NCBI GenBank assembly: GCA_009193035.1
Contig: SWDT01000185.1
Span: 62,001 to 126,000, forward strand
Source: Halicephalobus mephisto
Lineage: Eukaryota; Nematoda; Chromadorea; Rhabditida; Panagrolaimidae
DNA: 64,000 bases
Direction of reading: 5' to 3'
The stretch's first letter is position 1. The number at the start of each line of letters is the position of its first letter. The notes under the pieces are model-generated. The model worked only from the letters and a program-made list of their open reading frames with translations. It made no database searches and was not told where the DNA came from. Positions 32,006 to 44,520 of this stretch are shown one piece after another. Both the position numbers and the translations under genes were made by a program.

Positions 32006-35000
32006 CTACAGTTCGTCCTTGGTCCTTCCGGAAGCCTTGTGGATTCCTCTCACGATGTCGAAGTCGTAGTCGTTCGTCAATCGGTCCCAGAATTCCAATG
32101 TTTCTTTCAACAGAGCTTTATTCATCACGGGATCAGGACGGATCACGGCGTGAAGGAAAGGATTCTCTAGATCCGTTTTCGACCAAGTAAATTCATCTGT
32201 CGACGGATTACTGTAATTTTTGGACTTTTAACAAGTTTAGTTTTTGGATGTTACCTGGTTTTAGAAAATTGAACAATAGTGTCCACGATGACTTTTTGGA
32301 TTTTTCTGTCTTCGTCGTCGAACTCGAAGGGGGCGATGGCGAATATTCCGAACATGTAAGGGTACTCGTTGGCGTGCATGGATCCTTTAGCTGGAAGATC
32401 TTCTTCGAACATTTTTTTGTTGTAATAATCGTTGTAGTACAGATACACGGGCCATCCAGATTCCATCTTAGCTCTGGCCGTCCAGAGTCCCGGGATCGTG
32501 AACCAGAGGTCGGACATGAGGTCACAGTAAGCCTTCAGAAGTACCTTGTAGTCAGGTTCAGAATCTTTAAGATAAAAGTCAATAATTTTTTGCTGGACTT
32601 CTGGAGCTTTCGACCCTAGGGCTTTTTCTGGAGCAATGACGTCTTTGACGACGTCTGTGAAGTTCTTCAAAGAGTACTGCCGGAAAGAATCCTTGGGGAT
32701 GGCGAAGGCGCTCAGACTCTTACTCAAACCCATGGTAACTGGAAAATAAACAACCTTATTATAAAATAATTGTAATTTTCTACAAAATTATTTCGATAGA
32801 AATTTCCAGAACTTTTCAAAAATTGCTAAAATTGTTGGTTACAGATGGATATAAAATTTCTTCGAGATTTTAGAGGATTGTAAGATCTATTATAAGATTG
32901 CTAAAGATTTCAGAGCTCGTCATTGGATTCTGGAAAATTTCAGAAACTTCTACGAGCCTCCAAAACGCTTCGGAATTTTCATGGAATATTTTGCGAGATT
33001 CGAGAATCTTGTCTAAGATACTAAAATACTCCAGAAATTTCTACGAAATCCTAGGTTTCAGAACTTTTTCCTGGATTCTGGAATCTTAGATAATTATAAT
33101 AATAGATTTGAAAAATCCATACTGAAGTAACCCGCTTCTTGATCCGTGAATCCCATCATCGTCGGTTTTTTCGGAGCTACTTTTATCAGTTCATCGAAAT
33201 CGGAAGGGAAGAAGTCTCCATCGATCCTAGGATGGAACTTCAGAAGATTGACGTCGAATCTGGCATTTCCGATGACCTGAACAGCTTCTAAGAACTCTTT
33301 CGGAGATTTCTTCTTGAAACATTTCTTGAGATTCTTGGATTCAGAAACTGGGGGACATCCGAGAACTTTGGAAATCTCATCAGTGACTTTTACGACTTGG
33401 TCGCTGGCGTGCCAGTTGGCGAAGACGGCCCCGCTCATCTCGATTGTCTTCGAGATCAGATTCCTCGAAGCTGGAGAAATAGACAAAGCAGCAGTACTGG
33501 CCCCTCCGGCACTGAGTCCGAAAGCAACGAGGTTTCCAGGATCCCCTCCGAATTCTTCAACATGTTCTTTGAGGAATTTGAAAGCCGCGGTTTGATCCCA
33601 ATACCCCAGGTTCCCGGGCATTTCGGAGTCCCCTGTCGAGGCAAACCCGGTGAACCCTAATCTGTACTGGATTGTGACTACAATCAGTCCCTGAGAAGCG
33701 AAATTAAGCGAAATATTCTTGTACCCGTAGAAGAACGAAGCCCCGACTTCATAGCCCCCTCCATGAACCCACACGAGGACTGGATAACCCGACTCTGGTT
33801 TGGAACTCTGAAAATTAAGATATTTAAACATCATAAACACTGTGATTAAGAATAATTAGGAATGGTATCGACACGAAGTGCTTGATCCGTGGTAGGGGAA
33901 AATTTGAAAACAATTTCGTTATAAAACTGTTTCGACACAAAATTTCGGAATATTCTAAGAACTCCTACACGAAAAAAGATACATAGTATATAATGTATGG
34001 ATATATTAAAAGGATTCTGATGTATCAGATACATTGCATTCAAGACATAGATACATTATATCTATTGCATCATATGCATTAAGTAGATATAGATGTACTG
34101 TATTCAATGTATCGATATGTTAAAATAGTTCTGATATATGAGATACATTGTAATCGATGTATCTATATATGAAATGTAGTATCGATATATTATATCCAAA
34201 GTACCAATGCATAAAAACAGTTTTAGCGTATGATATGCATTAAGTAGGTATAGATGTACTGTGTTCAATATATCCGATACATTAAAACAACTCTGATATA
34301 TGAGATACATCATTTCCAATGTATCAGATGCATTAAGTTGATATCAATGGATTATATTCAATATATCAGTACACTAAATACAATGTATTCAATACACTAT
34401 AACCGTTTTAATATACCATGTTTGTGAACAAAAGTATGCTATTATGAAACTGGTAAAATTAATAGTTACGAAATTGTCTCGATATGAGTTTTCTGAATTC
34501 TCTCAGGAATTCCAGAATGTAATTCCTCATCTTTATTTCCGAAGGTTACGATAGATTTTGGAATATTGAACAGATTTATTAAATCCTTAAATCTTCCCCT
34601 GAGGTTGTGGAAGTTTATAGGGTTTATAAGATTTTGGAAGATTTAAAAAATTTCCACATAACTCTGAAAAGTTTTTAAAGTTTTTATAAAATTGCGAAAA
34701 TTCTCAAAAATGTCTGAAAAATTTTAGAAAGTTATAAAATATTTCGGAATTTTTTAGATTTTTAAAATTCTAGAATTTTCTAAAATTTTACTGTAATGAT
34801 TCTAAAAAACCCACTTGGTCGTGAGGTCTGATGACGTTGAGATAAAGGCAATCGTCGCTGAAGAGATGTTCCGGAAGACCAGAAAGGTCATGAGGATAAC
34901 AGCCCTTAGGGTAAGTTTGGGCTTGTAACGGGGTGGTCCAGGGACTCAGGGGCTCGGGTTTCTCGAATCTCAGGACTTCCACGGGGGCTTTTGCGAAGGG

Positions 35001-35168
35001 AATTCCCAAAAAAACATCAGCAGTGAATTCAGAAGACAGCCGAGCCACGAATCCATTTACAGGCCCGAGTTTGGTCCTGACAAGAACGTCCTCGACGTAT
35101 CCTTCTGGATTTTCGCCTTTCACGACGAAGAATCCCGCAAAAATAAAATTAATTAAAAATAATCTCAT
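32006..35168 (-). CDS. Type-B carboxylesterase, ER-retained, 575 aa (four exons)
   Basis: A serine hydrolase of the carboxylesterase/cholinesterase family. Minus-strand exons are 35168-34815, 33807-33123, 32738-32255 and 32210-32006 (576 codons, normal family length). A signal peptide (MRLFLINFIFAGFFVVKG) is followed by the family start VLVRTKLGPVNGF. The second family signature is DDCLYLN; the oxyanion-hole HGGG is near residue 133 and the nucleophile is in GLSAGG (Ser about 217). The acid is Glu in TDQEAGYF and the histidine is in MHANEYPYMFG. The triad is thus complete. The protein ends RTKDEL, a classical ER-retrieval signal, so it should act in the ER lumen. Intron 1 (about 1 kb) contains a family B element. 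It is clearly different from the two paralogues at 41099 and 46581 and is transcribed in the opposite direction. Confidence 0.93.
33966..34426. mobile_element. Family B palindromic repeat array in esterase intron 1
   Basis: It starts TACACGAAAAAAGATACATA and ends near ATACCATGTTTGTG, with three to four units containing ATATGAGATACATTGTAATC and ATGCATTAAGT. It is the same family as in the receptor intron. Confidence 0.65.
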
Positions 35169-35169
35169 T

Positions 35170-36140
35170 TTTTTGAGGATTTTACCTGAAAAATTAAAAT
35201 TATGTAATTATTTAAAAATTTTTTTTGAAAATGATCTCGAAGGAAATTTTTTGGTTTTTAGAATTATTTTTTATGATTTTTAATTTTTGTCGGATTCTGT
35301 GAGTTTTTGAAAATTTTTACAGAATTTCAGAAATCTCCAGAAGCCACCGTAGGATTCTGAAAATTTCTTCAAAATTACGGAAAATTTTAAATATTTTTAA
35401 TTTCATAAAATTCTAATTTTTTTTAATTTAAAATTTTTTAATTTCAAAAAACTTCTGAATTTTCGATAATAGTCTTTTGTAAATTCCGGAATCCTCGATT
35501 TGGAATATTAATTTTAGAAAATTCCATTTGATTTTGAAGTTTTTCAAAAATTCTATAAAATTTTTTAATTTTTTAATTTCTATAAAATTCTAAAATTTTC
35601 GAAATTTTATAAAATTCTTTAATTTTTTAATTTCTAAAAATTCTAAAATTTTTAAATTTCTATAAAATTCTAAAATTTTCGAAATTTTATAAAATTCTTT
35701 AATTTATAAAAATTTTTTAATTTTTTAAATTTCTATAAAATTCTAAATTTTTCGAAATTTTATAAAATTCTTTAATTTTTAAATTTCTATAAAATTCTAA
35801 AATTTTTTAATTTTCACAAAATTTTATAAAATTTTTAAATCTTCGAAATTTCTAAGTTTTCCAAAAATTCCCAAAATTCTAAAATACTTTATTTTAGTAA
35901 AATTTTTAAAAAACTGAAAAAAAGATTTAAATTTTTTTTTGACAAAAAAGGAAAACATAAAAGACGGATTTTCCTCTACTTGAAATGGCACTTGAAAGAA
36001 AATGATTTTAAAATTTTTATAAAATTTATAACCACGTGAAAAGACCACAAATTTCGGATTCATTGAACCATAAGTGTTAAACAAAAAAAAATTTCATTTA
36101 TCATTTGTCAAAAAAAATTAAAAGTAATTAATTTGATTAA
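35170..36140. repeat. AT-rich intergenic sequence with short repeats
   Basis: Units like AAATTTCTATAAAATTCTAA repeat irregularly at 35560-35830. No gene or promoter element is supportable. Confidence 0.5.
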
Positions 36141-36264
36141 AAACATCAAAAATGGAATTCAGGGTTCAGTGGAGGTTCTCTGGGAGTTGATCATTCGATA
36201 GTTGTGATTCCAGCCGGGAACTGAATCGATAGTTTTCCACGCTTGATGCACGACGCCAGCACGA

Positions 36265-36860
36265 GATTAAATGAGAAATGTCAATTTTGGATTATTTTTA
36301 AAGCAAAAAGTTTCTTTTTAGGAATCAAAAATTTTTATTTTTACGTTAATTTATAAAAATAGAAAAATAAACAGAAATTTTAATAAAATAAAAAATGTCA
36401 ATTTCGGATTATTTTTAAAGCAAAAAGTTTCTTTTTAGGAATCAAAAAATTTTACCTTTATTTTAACTTCTGCGTTAATTTATAAAAATAGAAAAATAAA
36501 CAGAAATATTTTTAAAATTCTAAATTAAATGAGAAATGTCAATTTTGGATTATTTTTAAAGCAAAAAGTTTCTTTTTAGGAATCAAAAAATTTTACCTTT
36601 ATTTTAACTTCTGCGTTAATTTATAAAAATAGAAAAATAAACAAAAATATTTTAAAAATTCTAAATTAAATGAGAAATGTCAATTTTGGATTATTTTTAA
36701 AGCAAAAAGTTTCTTTTTAGGAATCAAAAATTTTACTTTTATTTTAATTTTTAAGTTAATTTAGAAAAATAAACAGAAATATTTTTAAAATTCTAAATTA
36801 AATGAGAAATGTCAATTTCGGATTATTTTTAAAGCAAAAATTTTTTTAGAAACCAATAAA
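36265..36860. repeat. Tandem repeat, unit about 125-130 bp, five copies
   Basis: Copies share AAATGAGAAATGTCAATTTTG, GCAAAAAGTTTCTTTTTAGG and CTTCTGCGTTAATTTA, with starts near 36269, 36392, 36529, 36669 and 36799. They are highly alike. Confidence 0.8.
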
Positions 36861-36899
36861 TTTTTTATTTTTATTGAATTTAAGAAATTTTTATGTCAA

Positions 36900-38600
36900 T
36901 TTACAAAGATCTTAAAAATTTAAAAATAAACAAAAAATTTTCCAGTGAAAAAAATAAAAAAAACTGATCTCAAACAAAAAAATTTATTTTTAAATATTTC
37001 GAAAAAAATTGTTTTTTTAAAAATTCTAAAAAAATTTATTTTTAAATATTTCAAAAAAAATTTATTTTTAAATATCTCAAAATTGATGTTTTACTTTCAA
37101 AAATATTTTTTTATTTTTATTAAATTTTGCAAAAAATGAAAAAATTCGAATCAATTTTTATTAATTTTAAAAATATAAAAATTAGCAAAAATGAACTGCA
37201 AATCGAAATTTAAAAAAATAAAAAAGTCACTCAGTAGGTGGCTCTCGAACGGAAAATTATTTTTTTTTGAATTTTTCGAAATTGACGTTTTTTAAAGAAT
37301 GCCCTTTTATACCTTAAAGGAGGAAATTTAAATTTTAAATTATTTAAAAAAATTTTAAATTATCTTCAAAAAAATTTTTTTTAATTTTATAAAAATAAAA
37401 ATTATTTAAAAAAAAATAAAAATTATTTAATTTTAAAAAATCTAAATTATTTTTAAAAATTTTAAATGTTTAAAAAAAATAAAAATTGTTAAATTTTAAA
37501 AAATTCAAATTATTTTAAAAATTTTTAAATGTTTTAAAAAAAATAAAAATTGTTTAATTTTAAAAAATTTAAATTATTTTTAAAAAATCTTAAATGTTTA
37601 AAAATAAAAATTTTCATTCAAAAATTACTAAATTTATTTTTTTTTTGTTTTTTTTCAATTTCACGTAAAATTGAACTATTTTTGACTATTTTTATGAAGG
37701 TACTTTCTTGAATTTATATTGATCGTAAAAATAATAAAAATCAAAAAAATTTTATTCAAAATAAAAAAAAGCAAAAAATTAAAAAGATAGTTCTTGGATG
37801 AAATTTCTTTGAAATTATATAAAATTATCGTTTTTCTTGTAATTAATACTTTTTCATGCATCAAAAAATATTAGTTTTGAATTACTTCAAAAAGTCACCA
37901 ATTTTCAATTCGAGAATCATTGAATAATTTTTAAATTTTAAATAAAATAATTTTTTTAAAATTTTAAATAAAATAAAAATTTTTTAATTTTAAATAAAAT
38001 AATTTTTTAATTTTAAGTAAAATAAAAATTTTTAAATTTTAAATAAAATAAAAATTTTTTAATTTTAAATAAAATAGTTTTTTTTTAAATTTTAAATAAA
38101 ATAAAAATTTTTAAATTTTAAATAAAATAGTTTTTTTTTAATTTTAAATAAAATAATTTTTTTCTAAATTTTAAATAAAATAATTTTTTTTTAAATTTTA
38201 AATAAAACAAAAATTTTACTTTTTTTTAATTTTAAATAAAATAATTTTTTTCTAAATTTTAAATAAAATAATTTTTTTTTAAATTTTAAATAAAACAAAA
38301 ATTTTACTTTTTTTTAATTTTATTTTTTTTATTTTCAAATAAAATTTTATTTTTATTGATTTTTATATTTTTAATCAACTTAAAAAATTATTTTATTAAA
38401 AATTAGAAAAAAAGTAAAATTCAATGGTTTTCGAACAGAAATTTTAGAAAATTATTTTTTTTCGTTTCAAATTTCATTTTTATTTTTATATTTTTATCAT
38501 CGGAGAAATTTCAATTATTTGTTTAAAAAATAACTAAAAATAATTCAATTTTTCTGAAAATCAAAAACAAACAAAATTTAAAAAATTTAAAAATAATTTT
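36900..38600. repeat. Low-complexity A/T region with AAATTTTAAATAAAATAA repeats
   Basis: At 37925-38330 the unit TTTTAAATAAAATAATTTTTTT repeats about fifteen times, and 37310-37620 has similar TTTAAAAAATTTAAATTATT units. No coding sequence. Confidence 0.65.
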
Positions 38601-38811
38601 GAACAAATTAAAAAATAATAAACTTACTGAAAAAAATATATATTTTATTTGGATTTCCTTCTTTTTTATTTCGCTTCAAAAGTTGTCTTTTTGCATTTTC
38701 TTCTTTTTTGGCATTTTTCGGAAAACCGGTCTTTGCATTTTTATCCAGACTGACGGCCATTTTTTCCTTTTTGGTCGTTTTTGAGTAACTTCTTATTTTT
38801 TTTATTTCAAG

Positions 38812-38924
38812 AAATGCCTAATCTACGAGGAAATGAACCAACAAGAGATAAACAAGATAAGCGAGTTATTGATCCAGATAAGGATGACATGATTGTGGTC
38901 GATAAAAACACGAAAAATGTTTGA
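38812..38924 (+). CDS. Possible small peptide ORF (36 aa) upstream of esterase unit
   Basis: An ATG follows a TTATTTCAAG splice-acceptor-like sequence and opens a short frame containing RDKQDKRVIDPDKDD. A second short frame at 46042, upstream of the duplicate esterase, contains TDKTGRRIIETDKK. The shared DK-x-x-(K/R)R-(V/I)I-x-x-DK pattern is why I list it. It may only be part of the duplicated unit's non-coding sequence. Function unknown. Confidence 0.25.
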
Positions 38925-38978
38925 TTTCTGAAATTGTGTACCTGTTATAATTTTGCAGAATCTAATGGAAATTTCTGT

Positions 38979-39382
38979 ACACAAAAAATTTAATTTTTGA
39001 TTCAGTAATAAATAATAATCGTCACTATTAAGTTATATTTTCTTCAAAAAAGTCAAATATTCATAAAAATGTGACGATTATTACATTTCGAAATTGTTAA
39101 GAAGACAAAAATTACGCTTTTTCGTGTATTGGAGCTGTTTTTGGATAGTGATTCAACAACCCTAATGAAGTTTGGATAGTGACTAGAAAGTCCTGATTTG
39201 AGTTGGAAATAGACACTATTTCAAATCCCTACACAAAAAACGTAATTTTTAACTCAGTAATAAATAATAATCGTCACTATTAAGTTTTAATTTTCTTCAC
39301 AAAAGTTAAATATTTATAAAAATGTGATGATTATGTTACATTTCACAATTATTAAGAAGCCAAAAGTTACGCTTTTTTGTGT
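38979..39382. mobile_element. Family A palindromic MITE, two copies with conserved spacer
   Basis: Elements at 38979-39128 and 39230-39382 have the ACACAAAAAA/TTTTTTGTGT ends, CGTCACTATTAAGTT and TGTGACGATTATTACATTTC. The intervening spacer (GGATAGTGATTCAACAACCC and neighbours) matches the spacer between copies at 9.6-9.97 kb, so the copy-spacer-copy arrangement itself has been duplicated. Confidence 0.7.
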
Positions 39383-39409
39383 GTGGGATTTCGAAAAAAT
39401 GCCAAAAAT

Positions 39410-39720
39410 TCTTGAATTTTCGAAATGTTATAGAATCTTCTGAACTTTGAAGTGACTTCATAGAAGTTTCCAGAATCTTCGAGAACTATCATAGAAGTTT
39501 CTGAATTATTAAAACAATCTTATAGAAGTTTCTAGAATTCCGAAGAACTATCATAGAAGTTTCTAAATTATTAAAACAATCTTATAGAAGTTCCAGAATC
39601 TTCAAGAACTATCATAGAAATTTTTAAATTATTAAAACAATCTTACAGAAGTTTCTAGAATTTCCGAAGAACTATTATTAAAATTTCTAATTTTGAAAAA
39701 ACTTTTATGGAAGCTTCTTG
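39410..39720. repeat. Tandem repeat, unit about 60 bp
   Basis: About five copies of a unit contain AGAACTATCATAGAAGTTTC and ATTATTAAAACAATCTTA. Confidence 0.75.
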
Positions 39721-40239
39721 AGCTTTTTAGAATCTAATGAGAACTTTGAAACATTTATAATCTCATAGCACCTTTTGGAATATTCTACAACTTAGTTAAT
39801 GATTCTGAAATCTGACAACTTCATGTAAAAATTCAGAATTTTTCAGAATCCAATAAATTTCAAAATTTTCCAAAATTTCAAAATTGGATAAAATCTAATA
39901 AAAATTTTTATTTTTTATATTTTAATTTTTAAGGAATTTTTAGTTTGTACTTTTATTTTGAAACTTTCCCGACCAACAACTGTTTTAAAAATGATTTATT
40001 TTGAATTATTTTTTGTCTCTAGGTTGGTCTAGAGTTGTCAAAGTTTCCGAGCAGAAAAACAAACTTTCGATTAGTTTTAAAATTGTACATAAACAAGTTC
40101 AGAAAAATATTTTTTCAGCGTTTTTTGGTTTTTTTATTTTTTATTTTTTTATTTTTTAAATGAAAATTAAATTTGTTAAATATCTTTGAAAAGTAGATTT
40201 ATGGATATGTTGATAGATTTTAGACGATTTTAGTTAAAA

Positions 40240-40870
40240 TTTAGTGTAAAAAATATATATTTAAATAATTTGTTTTGTATATTTCAAAATTAATTTCTGA
40301 ATATAATGAACAAGTATTCAGTTTGAATTTCGAAAAATAATGATATAGAATTTACTTTTTGAATGATCTTAATTGAGTAGAATTGTAAAATATAAAATAT
40401 AAAATTCTAGAAATTATAATTTTTATCTTTTTATATAATCATGTTTGTGTATCTATGAATCCATTTTTAAATAAGACAAATAAGGTACTCAATCGAGATT
40501 CCGAAATATAATAATATAAAATTTACTTTTTGAATGATCTTAATTGAGTAGAATTATAAAATATAAAATTTTAGAAATTATAATTTTTATTTTTATATAT
40601 ATAAGCATGTTTGTGTATCTATGAATCCATTTTTAAATAAGACAAATAAGGTACTCAGTTTGAATTTCGAAATATAATAATATAAAATTTACTTTTTGAA
40701 TGATCTTAATTGATTAAAATTGTAAAATATAAAATTCTAGAAATTATAATTTTTATCTTTTTATATAAGGATGTTTGTGTATCTATGAATCCATTTTTAG
40801 ATATGTTAAATAGGACACTCATTGGAAGCTTGAGAAATGATAATGTAAAATTTATTTTTTAAATGATGTT
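40240..40870. repeat. Tandem repeat, unit about 150-180 bp, four copies
   Basis: Copies share ATTTACTTTTTGAATGATCT, AAAATTCTAGAAATTATAAT and GTTTGTGTATCTATGAATCC. The sequence lies between the short ORF at 38812 and the esterase at 41099. Confidence 0.8.
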
Positions 40871-41098
40871 GGGGAAGTAGATTTATGAGATATAAAGTCC
40901 TAAAATTGTAACTTCAAAGCAAATCAGACATCGTTTGTATCGAAACCAATTTTTATCATTTCTGATTTAAAGTTGAATTTTAAATTGCAATTCTGAGACG
41001 AATGATGTCCGATATAACTTTTAATTACTACGTTGATTGACTTTGTAGTCGTGTTGATTAATTTCAAAAAATCAGAACCCTTTTAGAAACCAAGGACG

Positions 41099-43665
41099 AT
41101 GGAGATAGCTATGATCCAGTTCACTCTTTTTCTCTTGGCCTCTACAGTCCCTGCAGAAGACGTTCTCGTCAGGACCACATACGGAGAAGTCAACGGATTC
41201 ACCTACGAGATGTCCAACGGCCAAAACGCCAACATCTTCCTCGGAATACCGTACGCCAGTCCTCCTGTTGGGGACTTGAAACTGGAGGTGGGATTTCGAT
41301 GTGTAAAAGTATTCCGATGACCGTCTTCAGAAACCGATTCCGCCAGGAGCTTGGGAGGGGGTCCTGGTGGCGAAAAAGTTTCCCACCCAGTGTTCCCCTC
41401 ACACGGGGGAAATCACGAAATGGACTGGCCCCCATCAGGAAGACTGTCTCTATCTAAATATCTTCGCTCCTCAACAACCTGTAAGTCCGATCTTATCATA
41501 TCATTATGGAAAATTTCTATAATAAAATATAACTAATTATTTAAACAAAAATTTCTAGTTTTTCAGTTGAGACCGAAAATTATAAAATTTCATATTTTTT
41601 GAGATTTCAAAAATATTTAGTTTGTTTTTAAAAGATTTAGAATTGTATGTAAAATACTGTACTTTTATCCAAATACTGTAATCACAGAAAATTGCAATTT
41701 AAAAAATGTAATCAAAAAGAACAATTTCAGAGTGACGATCCTAATGGATATCCTGTGGCAATGTGGATCCACGGAGGAGGGTTCTGTTTCGGAGCTACTG
41801 AACCCTATGGCTACAAGGTCCTCTCCGACAATTTCGTGTCTAGAGGGATCATCGTTGTGACGATACAGTACAGACTCGGTCCGTTTGGGTTCTTCTCCAC
41901 CGGAGACTACGTGGCTCCAGGGAATCTGGGTCTGTGGGACCAGAGACAAGCCCTTCTGTTCCTCCACCAAGTCCTGCCTGCATTCAACGGCAACAACAGG
42001 AAAATCACGGTCTGGGGACACAGTGCCGGAGGCACCTCTGCTAGTCTGCTCTCCGGGTCCCCCCACTCTAGAGGTAAAGTTGGTCCAAATGAAAAATACT
42101 GTAGTTGGGAACTTAGATCTCTTTGCTCAGACGTTCCAGATGAGCGGATCAACGTACGTGGAGTGGGGCAACAGCAAACGGGTCATCGGGGTCTCGAGAC
42201 AGCTGGCGAAGGACCTGGGATGCCCAGACACCGCTCACTCTAGAACTCTGAAGGAATGTGTGAAACAGAAGTCCACCGAAGAAATTCACAAAGCCGCAGA
42301 TAAACTTGTGAGTTCCTCAATAAGTTCAATTTGATGTTCTTAGAATATCCCAAAAATGCTTTGGAACATTCTAAAACTTTCAAACAGTTTTAAAATGTTT
42401 AAATTCTTCCAAATTCTGATGAAAGATTAGACAATCGTTTATAATTGAATTAAATTTTTTAATCTTTTAATATTTGATTGAATTTCTTAGAATTTCAGAA
42501 ATTTTTAGAATCTAATACAAATTTCTGCAATATTTTAGAATTAAATTTATAGGTTTTTAATCCCCTTAAAATGTTGTTTCTCGAATTTTTCATCATAGTT
42601 TTTGGAAATTTTAGGAGTTTTTATTGTGTCTTCAGAAAAGTCAAAAATTCTCATTGAATTCTAGAACTTTCTTTAAACTTTTCAAAGTCCGTGTTTACGT
42701 AATTTCGAGAAAAGTTCTATTTTTTAATAATATGATTTGATTTGATGATTGTGATTTGAGGGCCTTTCCCGAAACGATCTGAATTTCGATTGGTATCATC
42801 CAGTTGCTGACGTTGAATGGTTCGGAAAGGACTACGAAGAGGAGCTTCGGGATTCTCCAAAGAAGCCCACTCTCATTGGAGTTACTAGTGCTGAATCTCT
42901 TCTTTGTTGTAGGTCTTTTTTTCTTTTTCCTTCAAAAATTAACTATTTGCAGCTGCTTACATCCCAGAATCTTTAGCGACAATGTTCAGTATCCATATGG
43001 GAATTGAGAAAGAAAAACAAGCGGAATTTTCGAAGGAAAATTTGGAAGACTTCATCAGAAATAAAATCGCGACTTATTCCGCCTTCGGAAATGACGCCGA
43101 AGAAGCATTCAATGATTTGAAAGAATACTACGTCGATCGAGGCACCGTAGAGGAAAAAAAGCACCCGAGGTTTTACTTCAACAGATATACGGATCTTCTG
43201 GGAGACATCCAGTTCACAATCCCATCGATTAGAGACGGGTTAGCCAAATCCCGACTTGATTGGCCCTGTTTCATTTATCTTTTTGACTGGGTAAATCCTC
43301 AATTGGCAGAGGACAACGGTTTCTACGACGGAGCTAACCACGGCCTCGAGTTGGCTTACCTTAATGGAAATATGATTTTCACGAAATTCAACTTTACTAA
43401 GAACGACTATGATGTGAAGAAAATTTACGTCGAAGGAGTTGCAAATTTCTTCAAGTACGGTAACCCTTCCGGAGAAGATCAGAACTGGCCTCGAATGTCG
43501 AAGAATCATGACTTCCATTATCTTCATCTTTCGAAAAATTCCGGAATTGCTTGGGACTTTTTCCAATCAAAACTCGATTTTTGGGAGAAATTCGATGAAA
43601 AACATGATTTTCATCTTGTTAGAGGAGAATTCAAATTTTCGAAGAAAGTAAAAGAGGAACTTTAA
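41099..43665 (+). CDS. Type-B carboxylesterase, ER-retained, 577 aa (six exons), tandem copy 1
   Basis: A carboxylesterase-family serine hydrolase. Exons are 41099-41287, 41331-41480, 41731-42073, 42117-42307, 42761-42908 and 42953-43665 (578 codons). Introns 1 and 3 are only 43 nt, so naive ORF reading breaks the gene. A signal peptide starts MEIAMIQFTLFLLASTV. The signature EDCLYLNIF ends exon 2; the oxyanion hole HGGG is near 127; the nucleophile is in GHSAGG (Ser about 211); Glu is in GVTSAES; His is in ANHGLELAY. The C-terminus is KVKEEL, matching the ER-retrieval pattern [KRHQSA][DENQ]EL. A CCCTTTTAG acceptor sits 13 bp upstream of the ATG, suggesting trans-splicing or a 5' UTR intron. 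AATAAA overlaps the stop. The exon 5 acceptor (TTTGAG) lacks the usual C before AG but is the same in the paralogue. It is a near duplicate of the gene at 46581. Confidence 0.93.
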
Positions 43666-43676
43666 TAAAATTTCCA

Positions 43677-43682
43677 AATAAA
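43677..43682 (+). terminator. Candidate poly(A) signal AATAAA
   Basis: AATAAA lies 11 bp after the stop of the esterase; another overlaps the stop (43664-43669). The same pair is kept in the paralogue. Confidence 0.5.
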
Positions 43683-43754
43683 TCCGCTTCAAGTTAGATC
43701 AGCCAACTAAATCACTTGAAATTTCCTTGTTTGCCTCGGGAATTACATAATTAT

Positions 43755-43976
43755 TTATTTACAAATCTCCCCGAAAATTTTCTGATTATTTTGTTTCATA
43801 AAACAAGGCGCTCTTTGACCTGCTTCTTTTGACATAGTAAAGTGACTAGTCGAATTAAAATCAATATTGAGATGCTTACGGTTCGGACTATCGCCATGGG
43901 AGAAGAAAGATGGAGCTTTCAAGTGCAGCAGACGATCGCGTTTCCTCCGAGATTCGGTTAGATTGAGGGTAGTCAT
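43755..43976 (-). pseudogene. Unassigned coding-like fragment
   Basis: A minus-strand frame of 73 codons has better codon texture and base composition than the flanks at its start (LTESRRKRDRLLHLKAP, FFSHGDSP), followed by a GTAAGC that could be a donor. I do not recognise a family and no second exon was found, so it may be a gene fragment caught in the esterase duplication boundary, or noise. Confidence 0.25.
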
Positions 43977-44116
43977 GTCAGGCCTTGGAAGTCACATGTG
44001 ATAGAAAATCAACGTAACGACTCAGCTAACGAGTGTGAATCACTCCAAATGGGAAAGGACGTTTTCAAGAAGATAAAACGGGCAAAACTCTGATATAAAT
44101 TTGAAAAAATAAAAAC

Positions 44117-44221
44117 ATGGCTTTAAACGGATCTGCATCTTACGTTCAACCTCAAGAGTGGACTAAAGCATACACAAACGAAGAACCTGGTAATGAAATG
44201 ATTGAAGATCATCAATCATGA
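44117..44221 (+). CDS. Unassigned short ORF (34 aa), possible first exon
   Basis: The frame starts MALNGSASYVQPQEWTKAYT with a GTAATG after GAACCTG that could act as a donor. The sequence is less AT-rich than its surroundings. No homologous family is recognised and no downstream exon is found. Confidence 0.2.
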   Translation: MALNGSASYVQPQEWTKAYTNEEPGNEMIEDHQS

Positions 44222-44394
44222 CGTTGTCATTTCCTGTGAAAAGTGATGGAAATGCAGAAACCTGACCGTAATTGTTCAATTCTACAATACTTCCTTCTCT
44301 AACCTATGCAAGTGAACACAGATACAAAAAGAAAAAAAATTACAAAGGATAGTGAAAACGAGAATTGTTTATCGTGGTTAGTGGTTCCTGATCC

Positions 44395-44520
44395 GCGGAT
44401 AGATGAGATATATGTAAAACAACTTTATAGGACCGGAGATACGAGATATAAAATAACTTTATAGGACCGGAGATACGAGATATAAAACAATTTATAGGGC
44501 CGGAGAACGAGATATAAAAG
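44395..44520. repeat. Short tandem repeat, unit about 40 bp
   Basis: Three to four copies of TTATAGGACCGGAGATACGA followed by GATATAAAA. Confidence 0.75.
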
